DNA of 64,000 nucleotides from Pseudomonas paralactis. GTDB lineage: Bacteria > Pseudomonadota > Gammaproteobacteria > Pseudomonadales > Pseudomonadaceae. Below are positions 42,800-51,265 of the stretch, in pieces. The notes under the pieces were generated by a model. The model was not told where the DNA came from and ran no database searches. It saw only the letters and a program-made list of their open reading frames with translations. Position 1 is the first letter of the stretch; each line of letters starts with the position of its first letter. Location: NCBI RefSeq assembly GCF_001439735.1, contig NZ_JYLN01000002.1, positions 744,001 through 808,000 of the forward strand, in the 5' to 3' direction. A program made the position numbers and the translations under genes.

Positions 42800-43729
42800 A
42801 TGAAAGCTGCCCTGCTAGACGAACCCGGCGAAGACATTGCCCTGGCCCTTGAAAACGGCTGGTTGCCGATCCGCGAAGTGGCGCGCCAGACCGGCGTCAA
42901 CGCTGTGACCCTGCGCGCCTGGGAACGCCGCTACGGCCTCATCGTGCCGCAGCGCACACCCAAGGGGCATCGGCTGTTCAGTGCCGATCACGTACAACGC
43001 ATCCATGCGATCCTCACCTGGCTTAACCGTGGCGTGCCCGTCAGCCAGGTCAAAGGCTTGATCGACTCAGCCCAGGCCAGCCCCGAACCCATGGAAAACG
43101 AGTGGCACGCCCTGCGCCAGCATTTGGTGGATGCCATCAGCGAACTGGCCGAACGTCGGGTCGACGACGCCTTCAACCAGGCCATGGCGCTCTACCCGCC
43201 ACGTACCTTGTGCGAGCAATTGATGCTGCCGCTGCTCACGGAGCTGGAGCAGAAATGGCAGGGCCAGTTCGGCGCGCAGATGGAGCGGGTGTTTTTTCTG
43301 TCATGGTTGCGCAGCAAGTTCGGCGCGCGGATTTATCACAACAATCGCCAACTCCACGGCGCACCGCTGTTGCTGGTCAACCATTCCGACCTGCCGCTGG
43401 AGCCGCACCTGTGGCTCAGTGCCTGGCTGGCCAGCAGCGCCGACTGCCCGGTGGAAGTATTCGACTGGCCGCTGCCTGCCGGTGAATTGGCCCTGGCGGT
43501 GGAACACCTGCGACCCCGCGCAGTATTGCTGTATTCGAGTAAAACCCTCCATTTGTCGGCACTCACAAAACTATTGGGCGGTGTCAGTTGCCCAACCCTG
43601 ATTGCCGGCCCGGCCGTGTGTATTCACAACGCCGAGTTGTCCGCGCTCGCCCGCGACATCCCCGAATTGTTCGTGGCGCAAGACCCCTTGTCGGCCCACC
43701 AGTTATTGATCCAGCGTGGAATTGTCTAA
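42800..43729 (+). CDS. MerR-family regulator, LitR/CarH type with degenerate B12 pocket
   Basis: 309 residues. An N-terminal MerR helix-turn-helix (WLPIREVARQTGVNAVTLRAWERRYG, about 21–46, and GHRLFSADHVQRI) precedes a LitR/CarH-type B12-binding region. In CarH the cobalamin is held by a W-H pair, an E-H pair and an (E/D)xHxxG motif. Here I read W153-Q, E162-R and E201-P-H-L-W-L206, so the lower-ligand His (203) may remain while other ligands and the Gly are lost. This fits class II LitR (P. putida PplR1/PplR2), which responds to blue light through a LOV protein. It is the fourth gene of the block and probably the repressor of it. Confidence 0.82.
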   Translation: MKAALLDEPGEDIALALENGWLPIREVARQTGVNAVTLRAWERRYGLIVPQRTPKGHRLFSADHVQRIHAILTWLNRGVPVSQVKGLIDSAQASPEPMENEWHALRQHLVDAISELAERRVDDAFNQAMALYPPRTLCEQLMLPLLTELEQKWQGQFGAQMERVFFLSWLRSKFGARIYHNNRQLHGAPLLLVNHSDLPLEPHLWLSAWLASSADCPVEVFDWPLPAGELALAVEHLRPRAVLLYSSKTLHLSALTKLLGGVSCPTLIAGPAVCIHNAELSALARDIPELFVAQDPLSAHQLLIQRGIV

Positions 43730-45172
43730 ATGCATCTGATCTGGCTGCGCACCGACTTGCGCCTGCACGACAACACTGCCCTGGCTGCCGCAAGCCAGCG
43801 CGGCCCCGTCGCGGCCATTTACCTGATCACTCCAGAACAGTGGCTGGCCCACGATGACGCGCCGTGCAAAGTCGATTTCTGGCTGCGCAACCTGCAATGC
43901 CTGAGCCGTTCGCTGGGCGAACTGAACATCCCGCTGTTGATTCGCCACGCCGCCACCTGGGACCAGGCGCCAGCGGTGCTGAGCGAGCTGTGCCGGGATC
44001 TGTCGGTGGAATCGGTGCACGTCAACGAGGAATACGGCATTCACGAAAGCCGCCGCGACAGCGCAGTGGCCCACGCTCTGCAAGCGCGCGGCGTGACGTT
44101 TCACCACTATCTGGACCAACTGTTTTTCCAACCCGGTAGCGTACTGACCAAGACCGGTACCTATTTCCAGGTGTTCAGCCAGTTTCGCAAGGTGTGCTAC
44201 AACCGCCTGCACAGCGCCCTGCCGCGCCTGGTGGCAACGCCGAAAGCCCAGGCCAGGCTCGACGTGAAAAGCGACCCGGTGCCGACTACGGTAGACGGTT
44301 TCGAGCCGCCCAGCGAAACCTTGCGCGCCCTCTGGCCAGCCGGTGAAGACGAAGCGCGCCGTCGCCTCAACGCCTTCGCCGACCAGCAGATCAGCTATTA
44401 CAAAGACGAGCGCGACTTTCCGGCCAAACCCGGTACCAGCCAGCTTTCCGCCTACCTTGCCGCCGGCGTGGTTTCGCCGCGCCAGTGCTTGCACGCCGCG
44501 CTGCAAACCAACCAGGGCGAGTTCGAAAGCGGCGACATCGGCGCCATCACCTGGATCAACGAGCTGCTATGGCGCGAATTTTACAAGCACATCCTGGTCG
44601 GCTACCCGCGGGTATCCCGCCACCGCGCCTTTCGCCCGGAAACCGAAGCGCTGGCCTGGCGCGACGCTCCCGAAGACCTCGCTGCCTGGCAGCAAGCACG
44701 CACGGGCTTGCCGATCATAGACGCGGCCATGCGCCAATTGCTGGAAACCGGCTGGATGCACAACCGCCTGCGCATGGTGGTGGCGATGTTCCTGACCAAA
44801 AACCTGCTGATCGACTGGCGCGAAGGCGAGCGCTTCTTTATGCGCCATCTGATCGACGGCGACCTGGCGGCCAATAACGGCGGCTGGCAATGGAGCTCAT
44901 CGACCGGTACCGACTCGGCACCGTACTTCCGGATTTTCAGCCCGCTGAGCCAATCGGAAAAATTCGACGGCGACGGCATCTTCATCAAACGCTGGCTGCC
45001 GGAACTGGCCACGCTGAATAAAAAAGAAGTGCACAACCCGGCAGTGGCTGGCGGTTTGTTTGGCGTGGCGGATTACCCGCGCGCCATCGTCGACCTCAAA
45101 GCCTCCCGGGAGCGCGCATTGGCCGCTTTTCGCCGCCTGCCTTCACGTCAGGAGATGGCTGAGCATGAGTGA
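43730..45172 (+). CDS. phrB: Deoxyribodipyrimidine photolyase
   Basis: 480 residues, class I CPD photolyase. The N-terminal alpha/beta antenna domain begins MHLIWLRTDLRLHDNTAL. The C-terminal FAD domain has RTGLPIIDAAMRQLLETGWMHNRLRMVVAMFLTKNLLIDW and NGGWQWSSSTGTDSAPYFRIFSP with the flavin-binding residues. It repairs UV pyrimidine dimers with blue light. It starts one base after the regulator stop and overlaps the next gene. Confidence 0.97.
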   Translation: MHLIWLRTDLRLHDNTALAAASQRGPVAAIYLITPEQWLAHDDAPCKVDFWLRNLQCLSRSLGELNIPLLIRHAATWDQAPAVLSELCRDLSVESVHVNEEYGIHESRRDSAVAHALQARGVTFHHYLDQLFFQPGSVLTKTGTYFQVFSQFRKVCYNRLHSALPRLVATPKAQARLDVKSDPVPTTVDGFEPPSETLRALWPAGEDEARRRLNAFADQQISYYKDERDFPAKPGTSQLSAYLAAGVVSPRQCLHAALQTNQGEFESGDIGAITWINELLWREFYKHILVGYPRVSRHRAFRPETEALAWRDAPEDLAAWQQARTGLPIIDAAMRQLLETGWMHNRLRMVVAMFLTKNLLIDWREGERFFMRHLIDGDLAANNGGWQWSSSTGTDSAPYFRIFSPLSQSEKFDGDGIFIKRWLPELATLNKKEVHNPAVAGGLFGVADYPRAIVDLKASRERALAAFRRLPSRQEMAEHE

Positions 45173-45587
45173 CTTCCTGCGCCAATTCGCCAAAACCTTC
45201 GCTACGCTGGACAAGCACAACTTGCACCTGCTCGGCAGTTTGTACAGCGATGACATTGTATTTGCCGACCCGCTGCATCAAGTGCATGGGCTGCCAGAAC
45301 TGCAGCGTTATTTCGCGCAGCTGTACAGCAACGTCGGCCAACTGGATTTCGAGTTTCAGGGTGTCGACCAGACGGCCGAAGGCGAAGGCTACCTGCGCTG
45401 GATCATGAGCTTTCGTCATCCGCGCCTGGCCGCAGGCAAGATGATCCGGGTAGAGGGTTGTTCCCACTTGATGTGGCGCGACAAGGTTTATCGGCATCGT
45501 GATTATTTCGATGCCGGTGCATTGCTTTATGAACATGTGCCGATTGTCGGCGGCGTCATCAGTTGGCTGAAAAGGAGAATGGGATGA
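45165..45587 (+). CDS. NTF2-like (SnoaL-type) protein
   Basis: 140 residues. The LYSDDIVFADPLHQVHGLPELQRYFAQLY and HPRLAAGKMIRVEGCSHLMW … HRDYFDAGALLYEHVPIVGG pattern is the nuclear-transport-factor-2 alpha/beta cone fold, often used for steroid-like or lipid ligands. No catalytic residues can be assigned. Its start overlaps phrB by eight bases, and its end overlaps the SDR gene by four. Confidence 0.8.
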   Translation: MSDFLRQFAKTFATLDKHNLHLLGSLYSDDIVFADPLHQVHGLPELQRYFAQLYSNVGQLDFEFQGVDQTAEGEGYLRWIMSFRHPRLAAGKMIRVEGCSHLMWRDKVYRHRDYFDAGALLYEHVPIVGGVISWLKRRMG

Positions 45588-46366
45588 GCCTTGTATCGCC
45601 CCGCCGTTATTGGCTGACCGGCGCCAGCAGTGGCATCGGTGCAGCATTGGCCGTAGAACTGCTCAACAGTGGCGCGCACGTGGCCCTCAGTTCCCGCACA
45701 AAAGGCCCACTGGAGGCTCTCGCCCATCGTTATCCCGGGCAAGTGCTGGTGGTGGCCGGTGACCTGACCAACAGCCAGACCGTGCGCGAGATCGGTGAAC
45801 ACATCGCCCAGGTCTGGGGCGCCCTGGACACGGTGATCCTCAATGCCGGCACCTGTGAATATGTCGACGCCCGGCAATTTGATGCATCGATCATCGAGCA
45901 TGTGGTGCGCACCAATCTGCTGGCCAGTAGTTATTGCATCGAGGCCGCTCTGCCACTGTTGCGCGCCGGGCGTACTCCGCACCTGGTGGGCGTGGCCAGC
46001 GCCGTGACTTACCTGCCGATGCCCCGCGCCGAAGCCTACGGTGCCTCCAAGGCCGGCCTGCGCTACCTGTTCGAGTCCCTGCGCATCAGCCTGTCGCCGG
46101 AAAATATCGACGTCACCGTGATCAGTCCCGGTTTTGTCGACACCCCGCTGACCGAGCGCAACGACTTCCCGATGCCCTTGAGCTGGCCCGCCGACAAGGC
46201 AGCGCGACACATCTTTGCAAAACTGGAAAAACGCCCGCTGGAGATCGCCTTCCCGGCCATGTTCATCGCCACCCTGTGGCCGCTGTCGAAGCTGCCCAAT
46301 CGCGCGCAACTGATCATCGGCAAGCGCATGTTGCGCAGCCCGCCACCGAAAAAGGATGATCTGTGA
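45584..46366 (+). CDS. Short-chain dehydrogenase/reductase
   Basis: 260 residues. A Rossmann TGASSGIGAALA motif (residues 13–24), NAG, and the catalytic EAYGASKAG (YxxxK, near residue 155). The substrate is unknown. In the context of a lipid-modifying operon it could reduce or oxidise a fatty-acyl or keto intermediate, which is inference only. The start at 45584 overlaps the NTF2-like stop; the stop overlaps the next GTG. Confidence 0.88.
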   Translation: MSLVSPRRYWLTGASSGIGAALAVELLNSGAHVALSSRTKGPLEALAHRYPGQVLVVAGDLTNSQTVREIGEHIAQVWGALDTVILNAGTCEYVDARQFDASIIEHVVRTNLLASSYCIEAALPLLRAGRTPHLVGVASAVTYLPMPRAEAYGASKAGLRYLFESLRISLSPENIDVTVISPGFVDTPLTERNDFPMPLSWPADKAARHIFAKLEKRPLEIAFPAMFIATLWPLSKLPNRAQLIIGKRMLRSPPPKKDDL

Positions 46367-47610
46367 AGATCGCCATTGTCGGCAGCGGTATCGCCGGGCT
46401 GACCAGCGCCTACCTGCTCAGCCGCCGCCACGACATCACCGTGTTCGAAGCGGGCGACCGCATCGGCGGGCATACGCACACCGTCCAGGTTACCGTGGAG
46501 GGTGAACGCCATGCCGTGGACACCGGCTTTATTGTGTTCAACGACTGGACCTACCCCAACTTCATCCAGTTGCTGGGCCAGATCGGCGTGACATTCAAAC
46601 CCACCGAAATGAGTTTTTCGGTGTGCGACCAAAGCAGCGGGTTCGAGTACAACGGCAACAACCTCAACAGCCTGTTTGCCCAGCGCCGCAATATTCTGTC
46701 ACCGGGTTTCTGGGGCATGTTGCGCGATATCCTGCGCTTCAATCGCCAGGCGCCTCTGGACCTGCAAGAGCAGCGTATCAGCGCCGAGATGACCCTCGGC
46801 GACTACCTTGCAGCCGGCGGTTATGGCCAAAGATTTATCCGCCACTACATCGTGCCGATGGGGGCAGCGATCTGGTCGATGTCCCTTTCGGACATGCTCG
46901 GTTTCCCGCTGCAATTCTTCGTGCGTTTCTTCAAGAACCACGGTTTGCTATCGGTCAACAACCGGCCGCAATGGTGCGTGATCGAAGGCGGATCAAGCAG
47001 TTACATCGAACCGCTGAGCCGCAGCTTTCGCGAACATGTGCGCCTCGATTGCCCTGTGCATAAAGTGCAGCGCACCGATGATGGGGTAGTTATCCACAGC
47101 CCTGCCGGCAGCGAAACCTTCGACCGTGTGGTATTCGCCTGCCACAGTGATCAAGCCCTGGCGTTGCTCGAAGACCCGAGCCAGGCCGAACGAGAGATCC
47201 TCGGCGCCCTGCCCTACGCCGACAACGATGTGGTGCTGCACACCGATACGCGCTTGCTGCCCGACCGCAAGCTGGCCTGGGCCAGTTGGAATTACCGGCT
47301 GACCGGCAACTCGCAAAATCAGGCCGCCGTTACCTACGACATGAACATCCTGCAGGGCATCGACAGCGACACCACCTTTTGTGTCAGCCTCAACCAGACG
47401 CAAATGATCAACCCACTGAAGATCCTCGCGCGCTACACCTACGCCCACCCGCAGTACAGCCTGGCCGCCGTGGCCGCTCAAGCACGCTGGGAAGAATTGC
47501 ACGGTGCCCGCAACACCTTCTATTGCGGCGCATATTGGGCCAACGGCTTTCACGAGGACGGCGTGGTCAGCGCTCTGCGCGTGGCCCAGGCGTTTGGGGA
47601 AACCCTGTGA
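46363..47610 (+). CDS. NAD(P)/FAD-dependent amine-oxidase-like protein
   Basis: 415 residues. Starts with GTG at 46363 and an FAD-binding KIAIVGSGIAGLTSAYLL, followed by FEAGDRIGGHTHTV. The family is related to phytoene desaturases and fatty-acid desaturase/isomerase-type flavoproteins; in bacteria it recurs beside DUF1365 and CFA-type methyltransferases. I read it as the flavoprotein that oxidises the acyl chain, for example as part of furan fatty-acid synthesis (inference). C-terminal CGAYWANGFHEDGVVSALR closes the FAD site. Confidence 0.85.
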   Translation: MKIAIVGSGIAGLTSAYLLSRRHDITVFEAGDRIGGHTHTVQVTVEGERHAVDTGFIVFNDWTYPNFIQLLGQIGVTFKPTEMSFSVCDQSSGFEYNGNNLNSLFAQRRNILSPGFWGMLRDILRFNRQAPLDLQEQRISAEMTLGDYLAAGGYGQRFIRHYIVPMGAAIWSMSLSDMLGFPLQFFVRFFKNHGLLSVNNRPQWCVIEGGSSSYIEPLSRSFREHVRLDCPVHKVQRTDDGVVIHSPAGSETFDRVVFACHSDQALALLEDPSQAEREILGALPYADNDVVLHTDTRLLPDRKLAWASWNYRLTGNSQNQAAVTYDMNILQGIDSDTTFCVSLNQTQMINPLKILARYTYAHPQYSLAAVAAQARWEELHGARNTFYCGAYWANGFHEDGVVSALRVAQAFGETL

Positions 47611-48416
47611 ACAGCGCCTTGTACAGCGGCTGGATCGCCCATCGTCGGTTTACGCCCAGGGCCCACGCCTTTCGCTACCGCATTGGCCTGCTGTACCTGG
47701 ACCTCAGCGAACAGGATCAAGTACTGGCGCTCTCGCCGTTGGCCGGAGCGAGTCGCCTGGCGCCCTTCGGCTTTCGCCAGCAGGACTACCTGCGTGAACT
47801 GACGCGTCATGGCATGAGCTTGAGCGATGCGGTGCGCCAAGAAGTCGGCAAGGCTCTGGGACGTACACCCCAGGGCGCTATCTGCCTGCTGACCCAGGCC
47901 CGCAGCTGGGGCCTGGCGTTCAATCCGGTGAGTTTCTTCTACTGTTTCGAAGCCGACGGGCAGCTGGCCGCGATCCTGTGTGAAGTGACCAACACGCCAT
48001 GGCGCGAGCGCTATCACTATATCCTGCCGGCCCAGCCCCTCGGGGCCGATGAGCACCAGCACTTCGCTGTGGCCAAGGCGTTCCATGTGTCGCCCTTCTT
48101 GCCGCGTGACCTGGAATACCGCATGAGTTTCAGCCCGCCCGCCGCCCGGCTCGGTGTACACATGGCCGACTGGCAGGGCGCGCAAAAAGTCTTCGACGCC
48201 ACCTTGAGCCTGGAAAAACACGCACTCAGCCGCGCCAGCCTGCATCGCTATTTGTGGCGCTTCCCCTGGATGACCGCCAAGACTTGCCTGGCCATCTACT
48301 GGCAAGCCTTGCGCCTGCTGCTCAAACGCACACCGATTTTCTCCCACCGGGCCGCCGATGGCGCCTCTCGCACCGCAGTCGGGTATACCAAGGATCGCCG
48401 CCATGAAATCCCCTAG
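47607..48416 (+). CDS. DUF1365 protein
   Basis: 269 residues from a GTG at 47607. The family motifs YSGWIAHRRFTPRAHAFRYRIGLLYLDL, FNPVSFFYCF and EVTNTPWRERYHY are clear. DUF1365 proteins are found next to amine-oxidase-like and CFA-like genes; no activity is established to my knowledge. The start overlaps the preceding stop by four bases. Confidence 0.88.
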   Translation: MNSALYSGWIAHRRFTPRAHAFRYRIGLLYLDLSEQDQVLALSPLAGASRLAPFGFRQQDYLRELTRHGMSLSDAVRQEVGKALGRTPQGAICLLTQARSWGLAFNPVSFFYCFEADGQLAAILCEVTNTPWRERYHYILPAQPLGADEHQHFAVAKAFHVSPFLPRDLEYRMSFSPPAARLGVHMADWQGAQKVFDATLSLEKHALSRASLHRYLWRFPWMTAKTCLAIYWQALRLLLKRTPIFSHRAADGASRTAVGYTKDRRHEIP

Positions 48417-49674
48417 CTTATCGGTCAAGGCTAACCGCCTGAACGTCAACGGCATGACCGCTGCGCTGCTGCGCAAGGCGGTGCTGCGCCAGCTCAGCCA
48501 ACTGCGTCACGGCCAATTGGTGGTGATCGAAGACGGCGAGCGGCAAGTGTTCGGCGCACGGGAAGCGCACCTGTTGGGCGAGATTCAGATTCTCGACTCG
48601 GCGGTTTGGGGCCTGGTGGCCGCCAATGGTTCGATCGGCGCCGGCGAGGCGTATATCCACGGTTACTGGACCAGCCCCGACCTTACCGCTGTGGTCCGGG
48701 TGATGGTCAGCAACCTGCAAGTGCTCGACGCCATGGAAGGTGGCCTGGCGCGCATGGCCCGCCCGTTCACCCAGGGCCTGCATTGGCTCAACCGCAACAC
48801 ACGCAAGGGCTCGCAGAAAAACATCGCCGCCCATTACGATCTGGGCAACGACCTGTTCGAAGAATTTCTCGACCCGACCATGATGTACTCGGCGGCGCAG
48901 TTCTTGAGCCCCGACGATACGCTGGAACAAGCGCAACTGAACAAGCTGGAGCGCATCTGCCAGAAACTGGCGCTCAAACCCAGCGACCATCTGCTGGAAA
49001 TCGGCACTGGCTGGGGCAGCATGGCGCTATATGCGGCGCAGCATTATGGCTGCAAGGTCACCACCACGACCTTATCCAAAGAACAATTCGCCTACACCGA
49101 AAAACGCATCCAGGCGCTGGGCCTGCAAGCGCAAGTGAGCTTGCTGCTCAGCGATTACCGCGACCTCACTGGCGAATACGACAAGCTGGTGTCAATCGAG
49201 ATGATCGAGGCGGTGGGCCATCGGTTCCTGCCGACCTATTTCAAACAATGCGCGCATTTGCTCAAGCCCAACGGCTTGATGCTGCTGCAAGCCATCACCA
49301 TTCGCGAACAGCGCTTTGAGCAGGCCAAGCGCAGCGTCGACTTTATCCAGCGCTACATCTTCCCCGGCGGTGCCCTGCCCTGTGTGCAGAACATGCTGCA
49401 CATCGTCAGCCGCGACACCGACATGAACCTGCTGCACATGGAGGACTTCGGCCTGCACTACGCCCGTACCCTGCGCCTGTGGCATGAAAACTTCCGCCGC
49501 GCCCATGGCCGTCTCACAGAACTGGGCTACGACGAGTACTTCCTGCGTTTGTGGGAGTTCTACCTGTGCTATTGCGAAGGCGGGTTTATGGAACGCACCA
49601 TTGGTACTGCACAATTGCTGCTGGCCAAACCGGCCGCGATCAACCCGCCGCTGCTCGGGCGCTTCAGTGCTTAA
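48403..49674 (+). CDS. Cyclopropane-fatty-acid-synthase-like methyltransferase
   Basis: 423 residues. An N-terminal lipid-binding part is followed by a SAM methyltransferase domain with AAHYDLGNDLFEEFLDPTMMYSAA, LEIGTGWGSMALYAA (SAM site, near residue 205), SIEMIEAVGH and FPGGALPC. Such enzymes methylate double bonds of membrane phospholipid acyl chains. The LitR-type operon context and homologues in R. sphaeroides singlet-oxygen regulons point to a furan or methylated fatty-acid product rather than a standard cyclopropane (UfaM-like), which is inference. Start at 48403 overlaps DUF1365 by 14 bases. Confidence 0.87.
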   Translation: MKSPSLSVKANRLNVNGMTAALLRKAVLRQLSQLRHGQLVVIEDGERQVFGAREAHLLGEIQILDSAVWGLVAANGSIGAGEAYIHGYWTSPDLTAVVRVMVSNLQVLDAMEGGLARMARPFTQGLHWLNRNTRKGSQKNIAAHYDLGNDLFEEFLDPTMMYSAAQFLSPDDTLEQAQLNKLERICQKLALKPSDHLLEIGTGWGSMALYAAQHYGCKVTTTTLSKEQFAYTEKRIQALGLQAQVSLLLSDYRDLTGEYDKLVSIEMIEAVGHRFLPTYFKQCAHLLKPNGLMLLQAITIREQRFEQAKRSVDFIQRYIFPGGALPCVQNMLHIVSRDTDMNLLHMEDFGLHYARTLRLWHENFRRAHGRLTELGYDEYFLRLWEFYLCYCEGGFMERTIGTAQLLLAKPAAINPPLLGRFSA

Positions 49675-50158
49675 AATCCTGACCAATGCCGCGCTGTTTC
49701 AGTGCGGCTGGTTTGCCTGTGTAATCGGCGGCGACAGCCTATGGCTGTTGGTGGGCCTGGCGGCACTGGGGGTGCATCTGCTGTGGATAAGTTCGCCGGC
49801 AGATGACGGCCTGCTCGTGCTCAACGTGACACTGGCAGGCACATTGCTGGACACGCTGCTGCGCAGCCTGGGCGTGTTCCACTTCAACGAGCCCGGGCCA
49901 ATGATTCCATTCTGGTTGATCGTGCTTTGGGCGTTGCTGGCCACAACGCTGCGCCATTGCCTGGCCTGGAGCGCGCGGCCCTGGTGGCTTGCCAGCCTGT
50001 TGGGCGTGGTGGGCGGGCCGTTGTCTTATTACGCAGGCAGCCAATTGGCTGGCGTGGGTTTTGGTTACGGTACGACAACGACCCTGATCGGCCTGGCGCT
50101 GTTATGGGCCATGCTGTTTCCCCTGCTGCACGGGCTAGCACGCAGGCTGGAACACTGA
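49667..50158 (+). CDS. DUF2878 membrane protein
   Basis: 163 residues from a GTG at 49667, overlapping the methyltransferase stop by eight bases. Four or five hydrophobic segments, with polar GGDSLW, DDGLL and EPGPM loops and GGPLSYYAGSQLAGVGFG, fit DUF2878. A membrane partner of the lipid-modifying enzymes is plausible but unproven. The gene after it in some other genomes (DUF3833) is not here. Confidence 0.78.
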   Translation: MLKILTNAALFQCGWFACVIGGDSLWLLVGLAALGVHLLWISSPADDGLLVLNVTLAGTLLDTLLRSLGVFHFNEPGPMIPFWLIVLWALLATTLRHCLAWSARPWWLASLLGVVGGPLSYYAGSQLAGVGFGYGTTTTLIGLALLWAMLFPLLHGLARRLEH

Positions 50159-50213
50159 CGTTTTGTCCGAGCGCTCATACGCGTTTAACGCACTTGCCTT
50201 ACACTGCGCGGCT

Positions 50214-50519
50214 ATGACCAACATCCCCCATATTCAAATCACTGAACCGGCCGTCACTTGCTCGACGTGCGCAGCCTGTTGCTGCCAACTGGAAGTCATG
50301 CTGATCACCGACACGGGCGTGCCGCAGCGCTTTATCGATACCGATGAGTGGGGCGGCGAAGTGATGCTGCGCCTGGACGACGGCTGGTGCGCCGCACTGG
50401 ATCGAGACACGATGATGTGCACGATCTATGCGCTGCGACCGTTGATTTGCCGGGAGTTCGAGATGGGTGCGCCGGAATGCCTTGAAGAACGCGAAGGCAT
50501 CGCCACGGTCTATCGCTGA
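50214..50519 (+). CDS. YkgJ-family cysteine-cluster protein
   Basis: 101 residues. A dense cysteine cluster, CSTCAACCC at about residues 16–24, with further cysteines in DDGWCAALDRDTMMCTIYALRPLICREFE, matches the CxxCxxCC pattern of YkgJ (PF03692), thought to bind zinc or an iron-sulfur centre. The start is the ATG at 50214. It lies 55 bases after DUF2878 and may be transcribed with the block or separately. Confidence 0.85.
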   Translation: MTNIPHIQITEPAVTCSTCAACCCQLEVMLITDTGVPQRFIDTDEWGGEVMLRLDDGWCAALDRDTMMCTIYALRPLICREFEMGAPECLEEREGIATVYR

Positions 50520-50520
50520 C

Positions 50521-50622
50521 CTGTAGGAGCAAGCTTGCTCGCGAAAAATCCGAACGCGCCACGTCAACCCTGATTCACTGCGTTATCGTTGACGTTCTTC
50601 GCGAGCAAGCTCGCTCCTACAG
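50521..50622. repeat. REPIN (TAGGAGCAAGCTTGCTCGCG variant), copy 3
   Basis: 102 bases with arms CTGTAGGAGCAAGCTTGCTC and the inverse of CTGTAGGAGCGAGCTTGCTC. The left arm differs by one base (A for G) from the other copies. It separates the cysteine-cluster gene from convergent pagL. Confidence 0.88.
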
Positions 50623-50635
50623 TGCGTTACATTGC

Positions 50636-51154
50636 CTACAACGGCATGGTGTAGTGCAACGCGTAGCTCTCAACCCCGTCGTTATTGCTGCTGATACCGG
50701 CGTTGGAATAATGCGTGGCACGAATGCCCACTTCATGCCCACCGGCAAATCGCAGGCCGAAACCCAGGCGGTCTTCGAACTGGAAGGCTTGGCCGATGTT
50801 GTTGTCTTCCAACCGCGTGCGGGAGAACACCGCCACACCGATACCGGCTTCGATGTAAGGCTTGACCGACTCGCCGGCAAACTCATACACAAATACCGGC
50901 GAGAACGACAGGCTGCTCGCGCCTGCTCGATCGTCACCTTCCCAATAGGTATAGGCGCCGCTCCAGTAGCCGGTCAGTCGGCCGACGTTGCTCTGCATCC
51001 AGCTTTTATCCCAATCGGAAGTCAGACCCAAGCGATAGGTCAGCGTCGAATCGCTGGTGCTTCCCAGGCCGAACTCCAGGCCGGCGGCCTGGGCTGAAAC
51101 AGAGTGTCCCAACATAGCGACCGCAATCGCGGCCAAACAGAACAAGCGCTTCAT
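50636..51154 (-). CDS. pagL: Lipid A 3-O-deacylase PagL
   Basis: 172 residues from ATG 51154 (AAAGGA eight bases upstream; an ATG at 51163 lies too close to it). Signal peptide ends near AQA|AGLE (residue 24), then an eight-stranded barrel ending in a C-terminal aromatic-type strand. The catalytic triad His148-x-Ser150 and Glu162 is visible in ATHYSNAG and GVES. It removes the 3-linked acyl chain of lipid A at the outer membrane. In P. aeruginosa pagL is also next to phr, murI and moeB. Confidence 0.93.
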   Translation of the reverse strand: MKRLFCLAAIAVAMLGHSVSAQAAGLEFGLGSTSDSTLTYRLGLTSDWDKSWMQSNVGRLTGYWSGAYTYWEGDDRAGASSLSFSPVFVYEFAGESVKPYIEAGIGVAVFSRTRLEDNNIGQAFQFEDRLGFGLRFAGGHEVGIRATHYSNAGISSNNDGVESYALHYTMPL

Positions 51155-51265
51155 CAGAAACATCCTTTGCGAACTAGTTTATTAAGTTTTGTACAGGCTA
51201 ACGGCCTATAGAAGCTGGCGTGTAGCCAGAAGTTCAGCTTTTTTCAGCGTTATTTCACGAAATTT

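Noticed and set aside
47091-47102. DnaA box TTATCCACA inside the amine-oxidase-like gene
   Set aside because: It lies within coding sequence with no other signal and is most likely chance.
51190-51195. TGTACA upstream of pagL as a third LitR operator
   Set aside because: No T(G/A)TACA lies 12 bases away on either side, so a single palindrome is not enough to claim an operator.
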